A stretch of DNA of 64,000 bases from Paenacidovorax monticola. GTDB lineage: Bacteria; Pseudomonadota; Gammaproteobacteria; Burkholderiales; Burkholderiaceae_C. The notes under the pieces were generated by a model. That model did not search any database. It was not told where the DNA came from and was given only the letters and a program-made list of their open reading frames with translations. The stretch's first letter is position 1. Each line of letters begins with the position of its first letter. The position numbers and the translations under genes are program-made. Positions 56,595 through 64,000 of this stretch are shown here, piece after piece. The stretch lies in the NCBI RefSeq assembly GCF_014489595.1, contig NZ_CP060790.1, positions 4,278,001 through 4,342,000 on the forward strand. Direction: 5' to 3'.

Positions 56595-57101
56595 TGCGCT
56601 GCCGCGCCGCTGCCAGAAGCCCTGGTGCGGCGCGATCATCTCGGCTTCGAGCGCGGGTACGGGGCCCACGACCTCCACGGTGCGCTGGCCGCGCGCGAAG
56701 ACTTCGCGGCAGGGCAGGGCCAGCGTGGGGTTCTCGGGGTGGTTGCCCGTGAGCGCGAGCAGCGCCGTCTCCTCCGCGCCGTAGACCACACGGCCGATGC
56801 CGGCCCAGTAGGCCGTGCCCGCGCACATGGCGCAGGGCTCGAAGGTGGTGACCAGCGTGCACTGCGCGAGATAGGCCCCGGGATAGTTGGCGGCGGCCGT
56901 GCGCGCCAGCGTGGCCTCGGCGTGGTTCACGGTGTCGATGTTGCCCTGCTCGGCCAGCACGGTCTCGCCATCGGGCGCCACGAGCAGGGCGCCGAACGGA
57001 TGGCGGCCCATGGCCATCGCGCGTTCGGCCACGCCGTTGGCGCGCCGCAGGTGGCGTGTGATCTGGTCAGGCGAGAGTGTGGTGTTTTCTTCCAGTTCCA
57101 T
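56580..57101 (-). CDS. Second nucleoside/nucleobase deaminase
   Basis: A 173-residue zinc deaminase with NHAEATLARTAAA and TTFEPCAMCAGTAYWAGIGR. It is similar in plan to the deaminase at 52118-52627 but clearly diverged. ATG 57099-57101 (MELEENTTL) is preferred; a start at 57137 would add 12 residues. Probably in one transcription unit with the downstream end of the ABC system or its own promoter. Substrate unknown. Confidence 0.83.
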   Translation of the reverse strand: MELEENTTLSPDQITRHLRRANGVAERAMAMGRHPFGALLVAPDGETVLAEQGNIDTVNHAEATLARTAAANYPGAYLAQCTLVTTFEPCAMCAGTAYWAGIGRVVYGAEETALLALTGNHPENPTLALPCREVFARGQRTVEVVGPVPALEAEMIAPHQGFWQRRGSASAER

Positions 57102-57185
57102 GGTGCAGAGGTTATGCATTGCCTGCCATGTGTGCAACTAGCGCGTCCCAGACCAGGGATGCCGAGCAAGGGCCCATGCCGGCCG

Positions 57186-57264
57186 CGCCGCCCCGCAGCG
57201 AGGGCATCGTCCCCGTTCCCGGCGCAGCCGGGAGAAGGGGGAAGCGGCGCAGCCGCTCAGGGGA
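57186..57264. repeat. REP-like intergenic element, copy 2
   Basis: Reverse-orientation relative of 50381-50463. Read on the minus strand it runs CCCCTGAGCGGCTGCGCCGC, CTTCCCCCTT, an internal palindrome GGCTGCGCC, and CCCTCGCTGCGGGGCGGC. It lies in the gap between the permease stop and the deaminase start. Confidence 0.65.
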
Positions 57265-57271
57265 TGCCTCC

Positions 57272-58039
57272 CTATTCGCCCTGCGAGCCCCGGTGCGCCC
57301 AGGCCGTCGTGTGCTTCTCGATGGCGCTGAACAGCTCGTACATGGCCATGGCCATGGCGCCCACCACCATGAGACCGGCAAACGCTAGGCCCATCTGCAT
57401 GGACGAGCCCGCCGACACGAGCAGGTAGCCGATGCCTTCGTTGGCCGCCGTCATCTCGCTCACCGTGGTGCCCACGAAGGCCAGCGTGATCGCCACCTTG
57501 AGCGAGCCGTAGAAGTAGGGCAGCGAGCGCGGCAGGCCCACCTTGACGAGCACGTCCCAGCGCTTGGCGCCCAGCACGCGCAGCACGTCCTCCAGTTCGG
57601 GCTCCAGCGTGGCCAGGCCCGTGGCGATGTTCACCATGATCGGGAAGAAGCTGATGAGGAAGGCCGTGAGGATGGCGGGCCCCACGCCAATGCCGAACCA
57701 CACCACGAGGATGGGCACGAAGGCGGCCTTTGGCAGCGCGTTGAAGGCCGTCATGAGCGGGTACACGGCGGCATAGGCCAGCCGCGACGACCCGATCACG
57801 AAACCCAGCAGCACGCCCACGACGATGGCGATGCCGAAGCCCGCCATGGTCACCCAGAAGGTGCGCCAGGCATGGCCCGCGATGACGCCCTTGAACTCGG
57901 CCAGCTGCGTGGCGATGGCCCAGGGGCTGGGGAAGATGAATTCCGAGACGTTGAAGCCCGCGCAGATGACCTGCCAGAGGATGACGATGGCCAGCAGCAG
58001 CACCCAGGGCGACCAGCGTTCCACGTGTTTCTTGTGCAT
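57272..58039 (-). CDS. ABC transporter permease (NitT/TauT type)
   Basis: A 255-residue permease with six predicted helices. The EAA loop is LRVLGAKRWDVLVKVGLPRS and the C-terminus has TAANEGIGYLLVSAGSSMQM. Similar permeases serve nitrate, sulfonate, taurine and pyrimidine-precursor uptake. Order on the minus strand is binding protein, ATPase, permease. Confidence 0.92.
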   Translation of the reverse strand: MHKKHVERWSPWVLLLAIVILWQVICAGFNVSEFIFPSPWAIATQLAEFKGVIAGHAWRTFWVTMAGFGIAIVVGVLLGFVIGSSRLAYAAVYPLMTAFNALPKAAFVPILVVWFGIGVGPAILTAFLISFFPIMVNIATGLATLEPELEDVLRVLGAKRWDVLVKVGLPRSLPYFYGSLKVAITLAFVGTTVSEMTAANEGIGYLLVSAGSSMQMGLAFAGLMVVGAMAMAMYELFSAIEKHTTAWAHRGSQGE

Positions 58040-58056
58040 TGGGGGTGGTCCTTCGC

Positions 58057-58893
58057 TTACTGGTTGATCACAGCGCCGGCCTGGCGCAGTGCGCCGATGT
58101 GGCCGCGCAGCTCGTGCACGATGTCGGTGAACTCGCGCGTGTAGGTGAGTTCAAGTTCGCGCGGGCGCGGCAGCTCGATGTCGCGACGCACCACGAAGCG
58201 GCCGGGGCTCTTGCTCATCACGTACACCGTGTCGGCCAGGAATACGCTCTCGCGCAGGTCGTGGGTCACCAGGATCACGTTGAACTTCTGCTCGGCCTGC
58301 AGGTCGCGCAGGATGCACCACAGCTCTTCGCGCGTGAATGCATCCAGCGCCCCGAAGGGCTCGTCGAGCAGCAGCATCTGCGGCTCGTGGATCAGCGCGC
58401 GGCAGATGCTCGCGCGCTGCTGCATGCCGCCCGAAAGCTGCCAGGGGTATTTGTCCTCGTAGCCCGCGAGGCCCACCTTCTGCAGCAGGGCACGGGCGCG
58501 CGCCTCGTATTCCTTGCGGCGCGCCTTGAACTGCGAGCGGTGCGGCTCCACGATCTCGAGCGGCAGCAGCACGTTGTCCACCGTGGTGCGCCAGGGCAGC
58601 AGCGACGGCGCCTGGAAGGCCATGCCCGAGATCTTGAGCGGGCCCGTGACGTTCTGGCCGTCGATGACGATCTTGCCCATCGAGGGCATCTTGAGCCCCG
58701 TGGTGAGCTTCATGAACGTGGACTTGCCGCAGCCCGAAGGGCCCACGATGGCGATGAACTCGCCGCGTGCGACCTGCAGGTCGATGGCTTCGACCGCGAA
58801 ATGGTTAGCGCGCAGCAGTTCTTCGTTGTAGGCGAGCCAGACGTCGCGGAACTCCACGAAAGGGGCGCCGGAGGGCGGAGGGGGTGTGGTCAT
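58057..58893 (-). CDS. ABC transporter ATP-binding protein (NitT/TauT type)
   Basis: A 278-residue ATPase. Walker A GPSGCGKSTFMKLTTGLK, Q-loop GMAFQAPSLLPWRTTVDNV, signature LSGGMQQRASICRAL, Walker B MLLLDEPFGALDAFTREEL and His in LVTHDLRESVFLADTVYVM. ATG 58893 is used; a TTG six bases earlier is possible. The short gap upstream has a GCTATCAAAA-type repeat fragment. Confidence 0.94.
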   Translation of the reverse strand: MTTPPPPSGAPFVEFRDVWLAYNEELLRANHFAVEAIDLQVARGEFIAIVGPSGCGKSTFMKLTTGLKMPSMGKIVIDGQNVTGPLKISGMAFQAPSLLPWRTTVDNVLLPLEIVEPHRSQFKARRKEYEARARALLQKVGLAGYEDKYPWQLSGGMQQRASICRALIHEPQMLLLDEPFGALDAFTREELWCILRDLQAEQKFNVILVTHDLRESVFLADTVYVMSKSPGRFVVRRDIELPRPRELELTYTREFTDIVHELRGHIGALRQAGAVINQ

Positions 58894-58954
58894 GGGCAAT
58901 GCAAGGCCGGGCGCTTCACCGGAAAGCGCCGCAAGCTATCAAAAAAAGAGCAAA

Positions 58955-59980
58955 TTACTTCTTCGGCAGGATCGCCAGTTCGGCCGCGCTCGGCAGGAAG
59001 CTGCCATTCCACACGGCGTCGGCGTTCACGCGCGACTTGGTGGCGAACGCGTCGGACACCTGCGACGCCATGAGCGACAGGCGCGCGGGCACCACCTGGC
59101 CGAAGCCCTCGGCGCGCGCGTCGGGGCTGTTGATCACGGTGTCGATGGCGAGCTGCAGGCGCCGCGTCTCGAGCTGCGTGTTCACGATGCCGTCGCGCTC
59201 CTTCACGTAGGCGATGGCGGCGCCGGGGTTGGCGATGACTTCCTTGGCGCCCTTGGCGAAGGCCTGCAGGAAGGCCTTGACCGCGGCCGGGTTCTCCTTG
59301 ATGAGCTTCGGCGTCGCGATGATCACGTTGCCGTAGAGCTTCACGCCGAAGTCGGCGTAGGGCAGCACGACCACGTCGCTGGCCTTGGCGCCACGCGCCT
59401 CCAGGTTCAGCAGCGAGGTGAAGGTGAAGCCCGTGATCGCGTCCACGTCGCCGCGCACGAGCATGGTCTCGCGCAGCGGCGGGTCCATCGCCGTCCACTG
59501 CACGTTGCCCACCTTGTTGGCCTTGGCGAAGATGGGGAAGGCGCGGCGGCCCGCATCGAACACGGGGGCGCCCAGCTTCTTGCCGGCCAGGTCGGCGGGC
59601 TGGGCGATGCCGCTCTTCTTGAGTGCCATGACCGAGGCCGGCGTGTTGTTGTAGACCATCATGACGGCCACGGGCTTGTTGGGCGCGTCGGGGTTGTTGG
59701 CGTGGAACTCCATGAGCGCCGCGAGGTCGGCGAAGCCCATGTCGTACGTGCCCGAAGCCACGCGCTGCACCGCGCCTCCCGAGCCACTGCCCGCGTCCAC
59801 CGTCACGTCGAGGCCCGCGGCCTTGAAGTAGCCCTTGGCCGTGGGCAGCAGGAAGAAGGCGGCGGGGCCCTCGAAGCGCCAGTCGAGCTGGAACTTGATG
59901 GGCGTGGCGGCCAGCGCGAGCGGCATGCTGCCTGCGGCGGCCAGCGCGAGCGCGGCCTTCAAGAGGGATCGTTTCTTCAT
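58955..59980 (-). CDS. ABC transporter substrate-binding protein, NMT1/THI5-like (second)
   Basis: A 341-residue periplasmic protein. The signal peptide MKKRSLLKAALALAAAGSMP cuts near ALA-AT. The mature part has IKFQLDWRFEGPAAFFLLPT, AAGLDVTVDAGSGSGGAVQR, MGFADLAALMEFHANN and LAGKKLGAPVFDAGRRAFP, as in NMT1-type proteins. First gene of the SBP-ATPase-permease operon. Paralogous to 52648-53682. Ligand unknown, perhaps a pyrimidine or purine. Confidence 0.92.
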   Translation of the reverse strand: MKKRSLLKAALALAAAGSMPLALAATPIKFQLDWRFEGPAAFFLLPTAKGYFKAAGLDVTVDAGSGSGGAVQRVASGTYDMGFADLAALMEFHANNPDAPNKPVAVMMVYNNTPASVMALKKSGIAQPADLAGKKLGAPVFDAGRRAFPIFAKANKVGNVQWTAMDPPLRETMLVRGDVDAITGFTFTSLLNLEARGAKASDVVVLPYADFGVKLYGNVIIATPKLIKENPAAVKAFLQAFAKGAKEVIANPGAAIAYVKERDGIVNTQLETRRLQLAIDTVINSPDARAEGFGQVVPARLSLMASQVSDAFATKSRVNADAVWNGSFLPSAAELAILPKK

Positions 59981-60227
59981 GGAGGCTCCTGACGGGAAAG
60001 GCATGGGCGCGGAAGACGGTGTCTTCCACGGTCGTGTAACCGGGAGTCAGCAAAAACGATGCCCGCTATCGCCTGCGATATGCAGGGCACGCGCCGATTG
60101 TTCACCAGGGCGGTGCATCGGCGCATGCGGGATTGCCCGGCATGGTGCATGGCCGGGGGTGGCCGCCCCACGGTGGGTGCGGGGCGGCGTGCCGCAGCCC
60201 CATTGCGGGGCCGGGCGGGAGCGTGCC

Positions 60228-62531
60228 TTACTTGCGGTGTGCGGCTGCGCTCGCCACGGCCAGTGCCGTCATGTTGAGCACGCGGCGCACGGTGGCGGCG
60301 GGTGTGAGGATATAGGCTGTGCCCGCCGCCCCCATGAGGATGGGGCCCACGGTGACGCCGCCGCTCGTGGTCGTCTTGAGCACGTTGTAGAGGATGTTGG
60401 CCGAGTCGATGTTCGGGCAGATCAGCAGGTTGGCCGAGCCTGTGAGCGTGGAGTCCGCCAGGTAGTTGTGGCGGATCTTGGGCTCGAGCGCGGCGTCGCC
60501 GTGCAGTTCGCCGTCGCATTCGATCTCGGGGTGGCGTGCCACGAACAGGTCGCGCGCCGCGCGCATCTTCCGGGCCGAGGTGCGCTTGGACGAGCCGTAG
60601 CTGGAGTGCGACAGGAAGGCCACCTTGGCGGGCAGGCCGAAGCGCTGCACCTCCTGCACCGAGGCCCAGGCGATGTCGGCAAGCTGTTCGGCCGTGGGGT
60701 CCTCGTTCACGTAGGTGTCGGCGATGAACAGCGGCCCGTTGTTGGTCATCAGCGCGTTGAGCGCCGCGTACTGCGCCGCGCCGGGGGCATGGCCCAGGAT
60801 GTTGTGGATGCGTTCCAGGTGCGTCTCGTAGGTGCCCACGAGGCCGCAGATCATCGCGTCGGCGTCGCCGAGCTTCACCATCAGCGAGGCGATGATGGTG
60901 TTGGAGCGGCGCACGGCGGCCTTGGCCACCTCGGGCGTGGCGCCGTCGCGCTTCATGAGCTGGTGGTAGTGCTCCCAGTACTGGCGGAAGCGCGGGTCGT
61001 CCTCGGGGTTGCAGATCTCCACGTCCTTGCCGGGCTGGATGCGCAGGCCGGCCTTGGCGATGCGCGCGGCGATCACGGCGGGGCGGCCGATGAGGATGGG
61101 ACGTGCGATGCGGTCGTCCACCGCGATCTGCGCGGCGCGCAGCGCGCGCTCGTCCTCGCCGTCGGCGTAGGCCACGCGCTTTTGCGCGTCGGGCAGCGAC
61201 TTGGCGGCATTGATGACCGGGCGCATGAGGATGCCGGTCTGGTACACGAAGCGCGAGAGGTTTTCCTTGTACGCCTCCATGTCGGTGATGGGGCGCGTGG
61301 CCACGCCCGAATCGGCCGCGGCCTGGGCCACGGCGGGCGCGATCTTGAGGATCAGGCGCGAGTCGAACGGCGTGGGGATCAGGTAGTCGGGGCCGAAGGT
61401 GAGTTCCTTGCCGGCGTAGGCGTTGGCCACTTCCTCGCTGATGTCGGCCTTGGCCAGGTCGGCGATCTGGCGCACGCAGGCGAGCTTCATGGCCTCGGTG
61501 ATCTTCGTGGCACCGCAGTCGAGTGCGCCACGGAAGATGTAGGGGAAGCACAGGACGTTGTTGACCTGGTTCGGGTAGTCCGAGCGGCCCGTGGCGATGA
61601 TGCAGTCGGGGCGCACGGCCTTGGCCAGTTCGGGCCGGATCTCGGGCTCGGGGTTGGCCAGGGCCAGGATGATGGGCTTATCGGCCATGGTCTTGACCAT
61701 CTCGGCCGTGAGCACGCCGGGTGCCGAGCAACCCAGGAACACGTCGGCACCGTCCACCACGTCGGCCAGGGTGCGGGCCTCGGTCTTCTGCGCGTAGCGG
61801 GCCTTGGACTCGTCGAGGTTGTCGCGGCCGGTGTGGATCACGCCCTTGGAGTCGACCATGAAGACGTTCTCGCGCTTCACGCCCAGGCCCACCATCACGT
61901 CCACGCAGGCGATGGCGGCGGCCCCCGCGCCGGACACGGCGACCTTCACGTCGCCGATCTGCTTGCCCACCAGCTCCAGGCCGTTGAGCAGCGCGGCGCT
62001 GGAGATGATGGCCGTGCCGTGCTGGTCGTCATGGAACACGGGGATGTTCATGCGCTTGGACAGCTCGCGCTCGATGTAGAAGCACTCGGGCGCCTTGATG
62101 TCCTCGAGGTTGATGCCGCCCAGCGTGGGTTCGAGCGAGGCGACGATCTCGATGATCTTGTCGGGGTCGCGCGCGTCCAGTTCGATATCGAACACGTCCA
62201 CGCCCGCGAACTTCTTGAACAGGCAGCCCTTGCCCTCCATCACGGGCTTGCCGGCCAGCGGGCCGATGTCGCCCAGGCCCAGCACGGCCGTGCCGTTGGT
62301 GATCACGCCCACGAGGTTGCCGCGCGAGGTGTACTCGGCCGCGAGGGCCGGGTTGGCCTGGATGTCGAGGCAGGGATAGGCCACGCCGGGCGAGTAGGCC
62401 AGCGACAGGTCGCGCTGGTTCGACAGCGGCTTGGTGGGGGTGACGGCGATCTTGCCCTTGCCGGGGTTGCGGTGGTATTCAAGCGCGGCTTCGCGCAGTG
62501 CCTGTTCGGCTGTGGACAGATTTTGGGTCAT
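60228..62531 (-). CDS. maeB: NADP-dependent malic enzyme MaeB (with phosphotransacetylase-like domain)
   Basis: A 767-residue enzyme that decarboxylates malate to pyruvate with NADP. The malic domain (about 1-430) has [66 protein letters not shown] and [17 protein letters not shown]. The C-terminal PTA-like domain (about 435-767) regulates by acetyl-CoA and is not expected to be catalytic. It follows an NCS2 permease on the same strand, 165 bp apart with a terminator between. Confidence 0.95.
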   Translation of the reverse strand: MTQNLSTAEQALREAALEYHRNPGKGKIAVTPTKPLSNQRDLSLAYSPGVAYPCLDIQANPALAAEYTSRGNLVGVITNGTAVLGLGDIGPLAGKPVMEGKGCLFKKFAGVDVFDIELDARDPDKIIEIVASLEPTLGGINLEDIKAPECFYIERELSKRMNIPVFHDDQHGTAIISSAALLNGLELVGKQIGDVKVAVSGAGAAAIACVDVMVGLGVKRENVFMVDSKGVIHTGRDNLDESKARYAQKTEARTLADVVDGADVFLGCSAPGVLTAEMVKTMADKPIILALANPEPEIRPELAKAVRPDCIIATGRSDYPNQVNNVLCFPYIFRGALDCGATKITEAMKLACVRQIADLAKADISEEVANAYAGKELTFGPDYLIPTPFDSRLILKIAPAVAQAAADSGVATRPITDMEAYKENLSRFVYQTGILMRPVINAAKSLPDAQKRVAYADGEDERALRAAQIAVDDRIARPILIGRPAVIAARIAKAGLRIQPGKDVEICNPEDDPRFRQYWEHYHQLMKRDGATPEVAKAAVRRSNTIIASLMVKLGDADAMICGLVGTYETHLERIHNILGHAPGAAQYAALNALMTNNGPLFIADTYVNEDPTAEQLADIAWASVQEVQRFGLPAKVAFLSHSSYGSSKRTSARKMRAARDLFVARHPEIECDGELHGDAALEPKIRHNYLADSTLTGSANLLICPNIDSANILYNVLKTTTSGGVTVGPILMGAAGTAYILTPAATVRRVLNMTALAVASAAAHRK

Positions 62532-62615
62532 ACGGAAATCCAGAAAGTCGGGGGAGCGATTTGAGCTTACTCGATGCTGACAGCAATGGTGCGCGGTGGG
62601 AAGAGGAAAAGCCCA

Positions 62616-62646
62616 GGCCCCGCCGCGGGGAAACGCGGACGGGGCC
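62616..62646 (-). terminator. Hairpin downstream of the NCS2 permease
   Basis: GGCCCCG-C-CGCG pairs with CGCGGACGGGGCC across GGGAAA, with one bulge. On the minus strand a T-rich tail follows after a few bases, so it is a moderate terminator for the permease gene. Confidence 0.55.
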
Positions 62647-62696
62647 GGTGTGCGTGGTTCACGAAGGGCGGCTTCTGGCGGCGCAGGCGTTTCGCG

Positions 62697-64000
62697 CTAG
62701 TGGGCGTCGGCCTGGCGTGCGGCGTTCACAGCCGCCGAGGTGTCGCGGCTGGCGCCATTGAAGAACACGTTCAACGCCACGGCGGTGATCGAGGCCAGCA
62801 GGATACCGGATTCGATCAGCGGGTGGATCGCATGGGGCATCCACTGGCGGAAGTTGGGTGCCACCAGGGGCACCATGCCCACGCCGATGGACACGGCCAC
62901 GATCATGGCGTTGAAGCGGTTGTTGCGGAAGTCCACCGCGCTCAGGATGCGGATGCCCGTGGCCGCCACCATGCCGAACATCACCAGGCCCGCGCCGCCC
63001 AGCACCATGGTGGGCAGCGATTCGACCAGAGCCGCCATCTTGGGCAGCACGCCCAGCACGATGAGAATCACGCCGCCGGCCACGCAGACGAAGCGGCTCT
63101 TGACGCCCGTGACGGCCACCAGGCCCACGTTCTGCGAGAAGCTGGTGTAGGGGAAGGTATTGAAGATGCCGCCGATCAGCGTGCCCAGGCCGTCGGTGCG
63201 CAGGCCGCGCGTGAGGGCCGCCTGGTCCACCTCGCGGTCGGTCATCTCGCCCAGCGCGAGGAACATGCCGGTGGACTCGATCATCACCACCACCATCACG
63301 AGCGTCATGGTCAGGATGAGGATGGGGTCGAAGATCGGCATGGCGATTTCCAGCGGCAGCACGAAGTCGAACCACTCGGCCTTGGCCACCTTCTCGAAGG
63401 TCATCAGGCCCATGGCCGTGGCCACGACGGCGCCGATGCAGATGCCCAGCAGGACCGAGATGTTGGCCACGAAGCCCTTGGCGAACTTGGCGATGAGCAG
63501 GATGGACACCAGCACCAGCGCCGAGATGCCCACGGCCGTGAGGTCGGCGTACTTGGGGTTGGGTACCGTGGGGACGATGCTGAACCCCTTGGGCACGGGC
63601 GGAATGGCGGAGCCCGGGGCACCGGCGGCGGCCTGCGCGTCGGTGAGCCATTTGACGTATTCGGGGTTCACCACGTTGGGCGCGGTGGGGCCCACGGGGT
63701 TGCCGAAGATCCAGTTGATGCCCACGCGCATGAGGCTGATGCCGATCACCGCGATGATGGTGCCGGTGACCACGGGCGGGAAGAAGCGCAGCATGCGGCT
63801 GATGAGCGGCGCGATGAGGATGGAGATCACCCCCGCGCCGATCACGGCGCCGAAGATCAGCCCCGCGCCTGCCTGGCCCGAGGTGGTCTGCGCCATGGAG
63901 ACCATGGGCGCTACGGCCGCGAAGGTCACGCCCATCATCACGGGCAGCTTGATGCCGAACCACTGCGTGGCGCCCAGGGCCTGGATCAGCGTGACCAGGC
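62697..64000 (-). CDS. NCS2-family nucleobase (uracil/xanthine) permease, 5' end outside window
   Basis: At least 434 residues of a nucleobase:cation symporter. From the window edge the frame reads LVTLIQALGATQWFGIKLP and MMMGVTFAAVAPMVSM; later VVTGTIIAVIGISLMRVGIN, VVMIESTGMFLALGEMTDRE and GTLIGGIFNTFPYTSFSQNV (the NCS2 signature with Q-N-x-G) are present. ESTGMF with Glu fits the xanthine/urate branch more than uracil, but this is uncertain. The N-terminus (about 20-40 residues) is not visible. Confidence 0.88.
   Translation of the reverse strand, partial: LVTLIQALGATQWFGIKLPVMMGVTFAAVAPMVSMAQTTSGQAGAGLIFGAVIGAGVISILIAPLISRMLRFFPPVVTGTIIAVIGISLMRVGINWIFGNPVGPTAPNVVNPEYVKWLTDAQAAAGAPGSAIPPVPKGFSIVPTVPNPKYADLTAVGISALVLVSILLIAKFAKGFVANISVLLGICIGAVVATAMGLMTFEKVAKAEWFDFVLPLEIAMPIFDPILILTMTLVMVVVMIESTGMFLALGEMTDREVDQAALTRGLRTDGLGTLIGGIFNTFPYTSFSQNVGLVAVTGVKSRFVCVAGGVILIVLGVLPKMAALVESLPTMVLGGAGLVMFGMVAATGIRILSAVDFRNNRFNAMIVAVSIGVGMVPLVAPNFRQWMPHAIHPLIESGILLASITAVALNVFFNGASRDTSAAVNAARQADAH

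Overview
The window looks like about 64 kb of chromosome from a high-GC betaproteobacterium of the family Comamonadaceae (Acidovorax-like). This rests on the very high GC content, the set of core genes, the urt/ure nitrogen genes and two kinds of short intergenic repeat that I recognise as typical of that family. I ran no database search; all family calls come from motifs and protein length.

Layout. 1-16.4 kb is mostly housekeeping: a dynamin-like GTPase end, mutY, a nadK-recN-rapZ operon, hrcA, two tRNAs with clear terminators, greB, spoT, rpoZ, gmk, yicC, a Ser/Thr kinase-PP2C pair, rph, rdgB and hemW. 16.4-24.4 kb is accessory: an I78-type inhibitor lipoprotein, a DUF2628-SPOR membrane protein, an EamA transporter with a divergent LysR gene, a methyltransferase, a beta-helix-like repeat protein, the scar of a GAF-GGDEF gene, and a lipoprotein gene lying between tRNA-Ser and a decayed tRNA-Ser copy. 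24.4-29.9 kb is the urease operon ureA-ureJ-ureB-ureC-GNAT-ureE-ureF-ureG on the minus strand. 30-34.5 kb, divergent from ureA, encodes a permease-like hybrid histidine kinase and its LuxR-type response regulator. 34.6-43 kb holds a DUF3334 gene, a GntR regulator and a 5-oxoproline cluster (DUF969, DUF979, pcp, pxpA, fused pxpBC, a biotin carboxylase). 43-52 kb holds dctA, the urea transporter urtABCDE, a haloacid dehalogenase and ureD. 52-60 kb holds two nucleobase-type deaminases, two NMT1/THI5-type binding proteins with one permease/ATPase pair, a 2OG-Fe(II) oxygenase and an MFS transporter. 60-64 kb has maeB and an NCS2 nucleobase permease cut by the window end.

How it fits together. Much of 24-64 kb concerns scavenging nitrogen from small molecules: urea uptake (Urt), urea hydrolysis (Ure), 5-oxoproline opening (Pcp/Pxp) and probable nucleobase uptake and deamination. 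The most interesting unit is the transporter-shaped sensor kinase with its LuxR partner. A 16-bp palindrome, TACGCCA-N2-TGGCGTA, lies in the dctA-urtA intergenic region, and a one-mismatch copy lies between ureA and the kinase gene. This suggests one regulator acting on both the urea transporter and urease.

Sequence quality. Between 5.2 and 28.4 kb, ten frame breaks in eight genes, including nadK, hemW and ureC, are each repaired by adding one base to a G or C run. That pattern points to systematic base-calling error rather than gene decay. I mark internally broken genes as pseudogenes by convention, but I expect most are intact in the organism.
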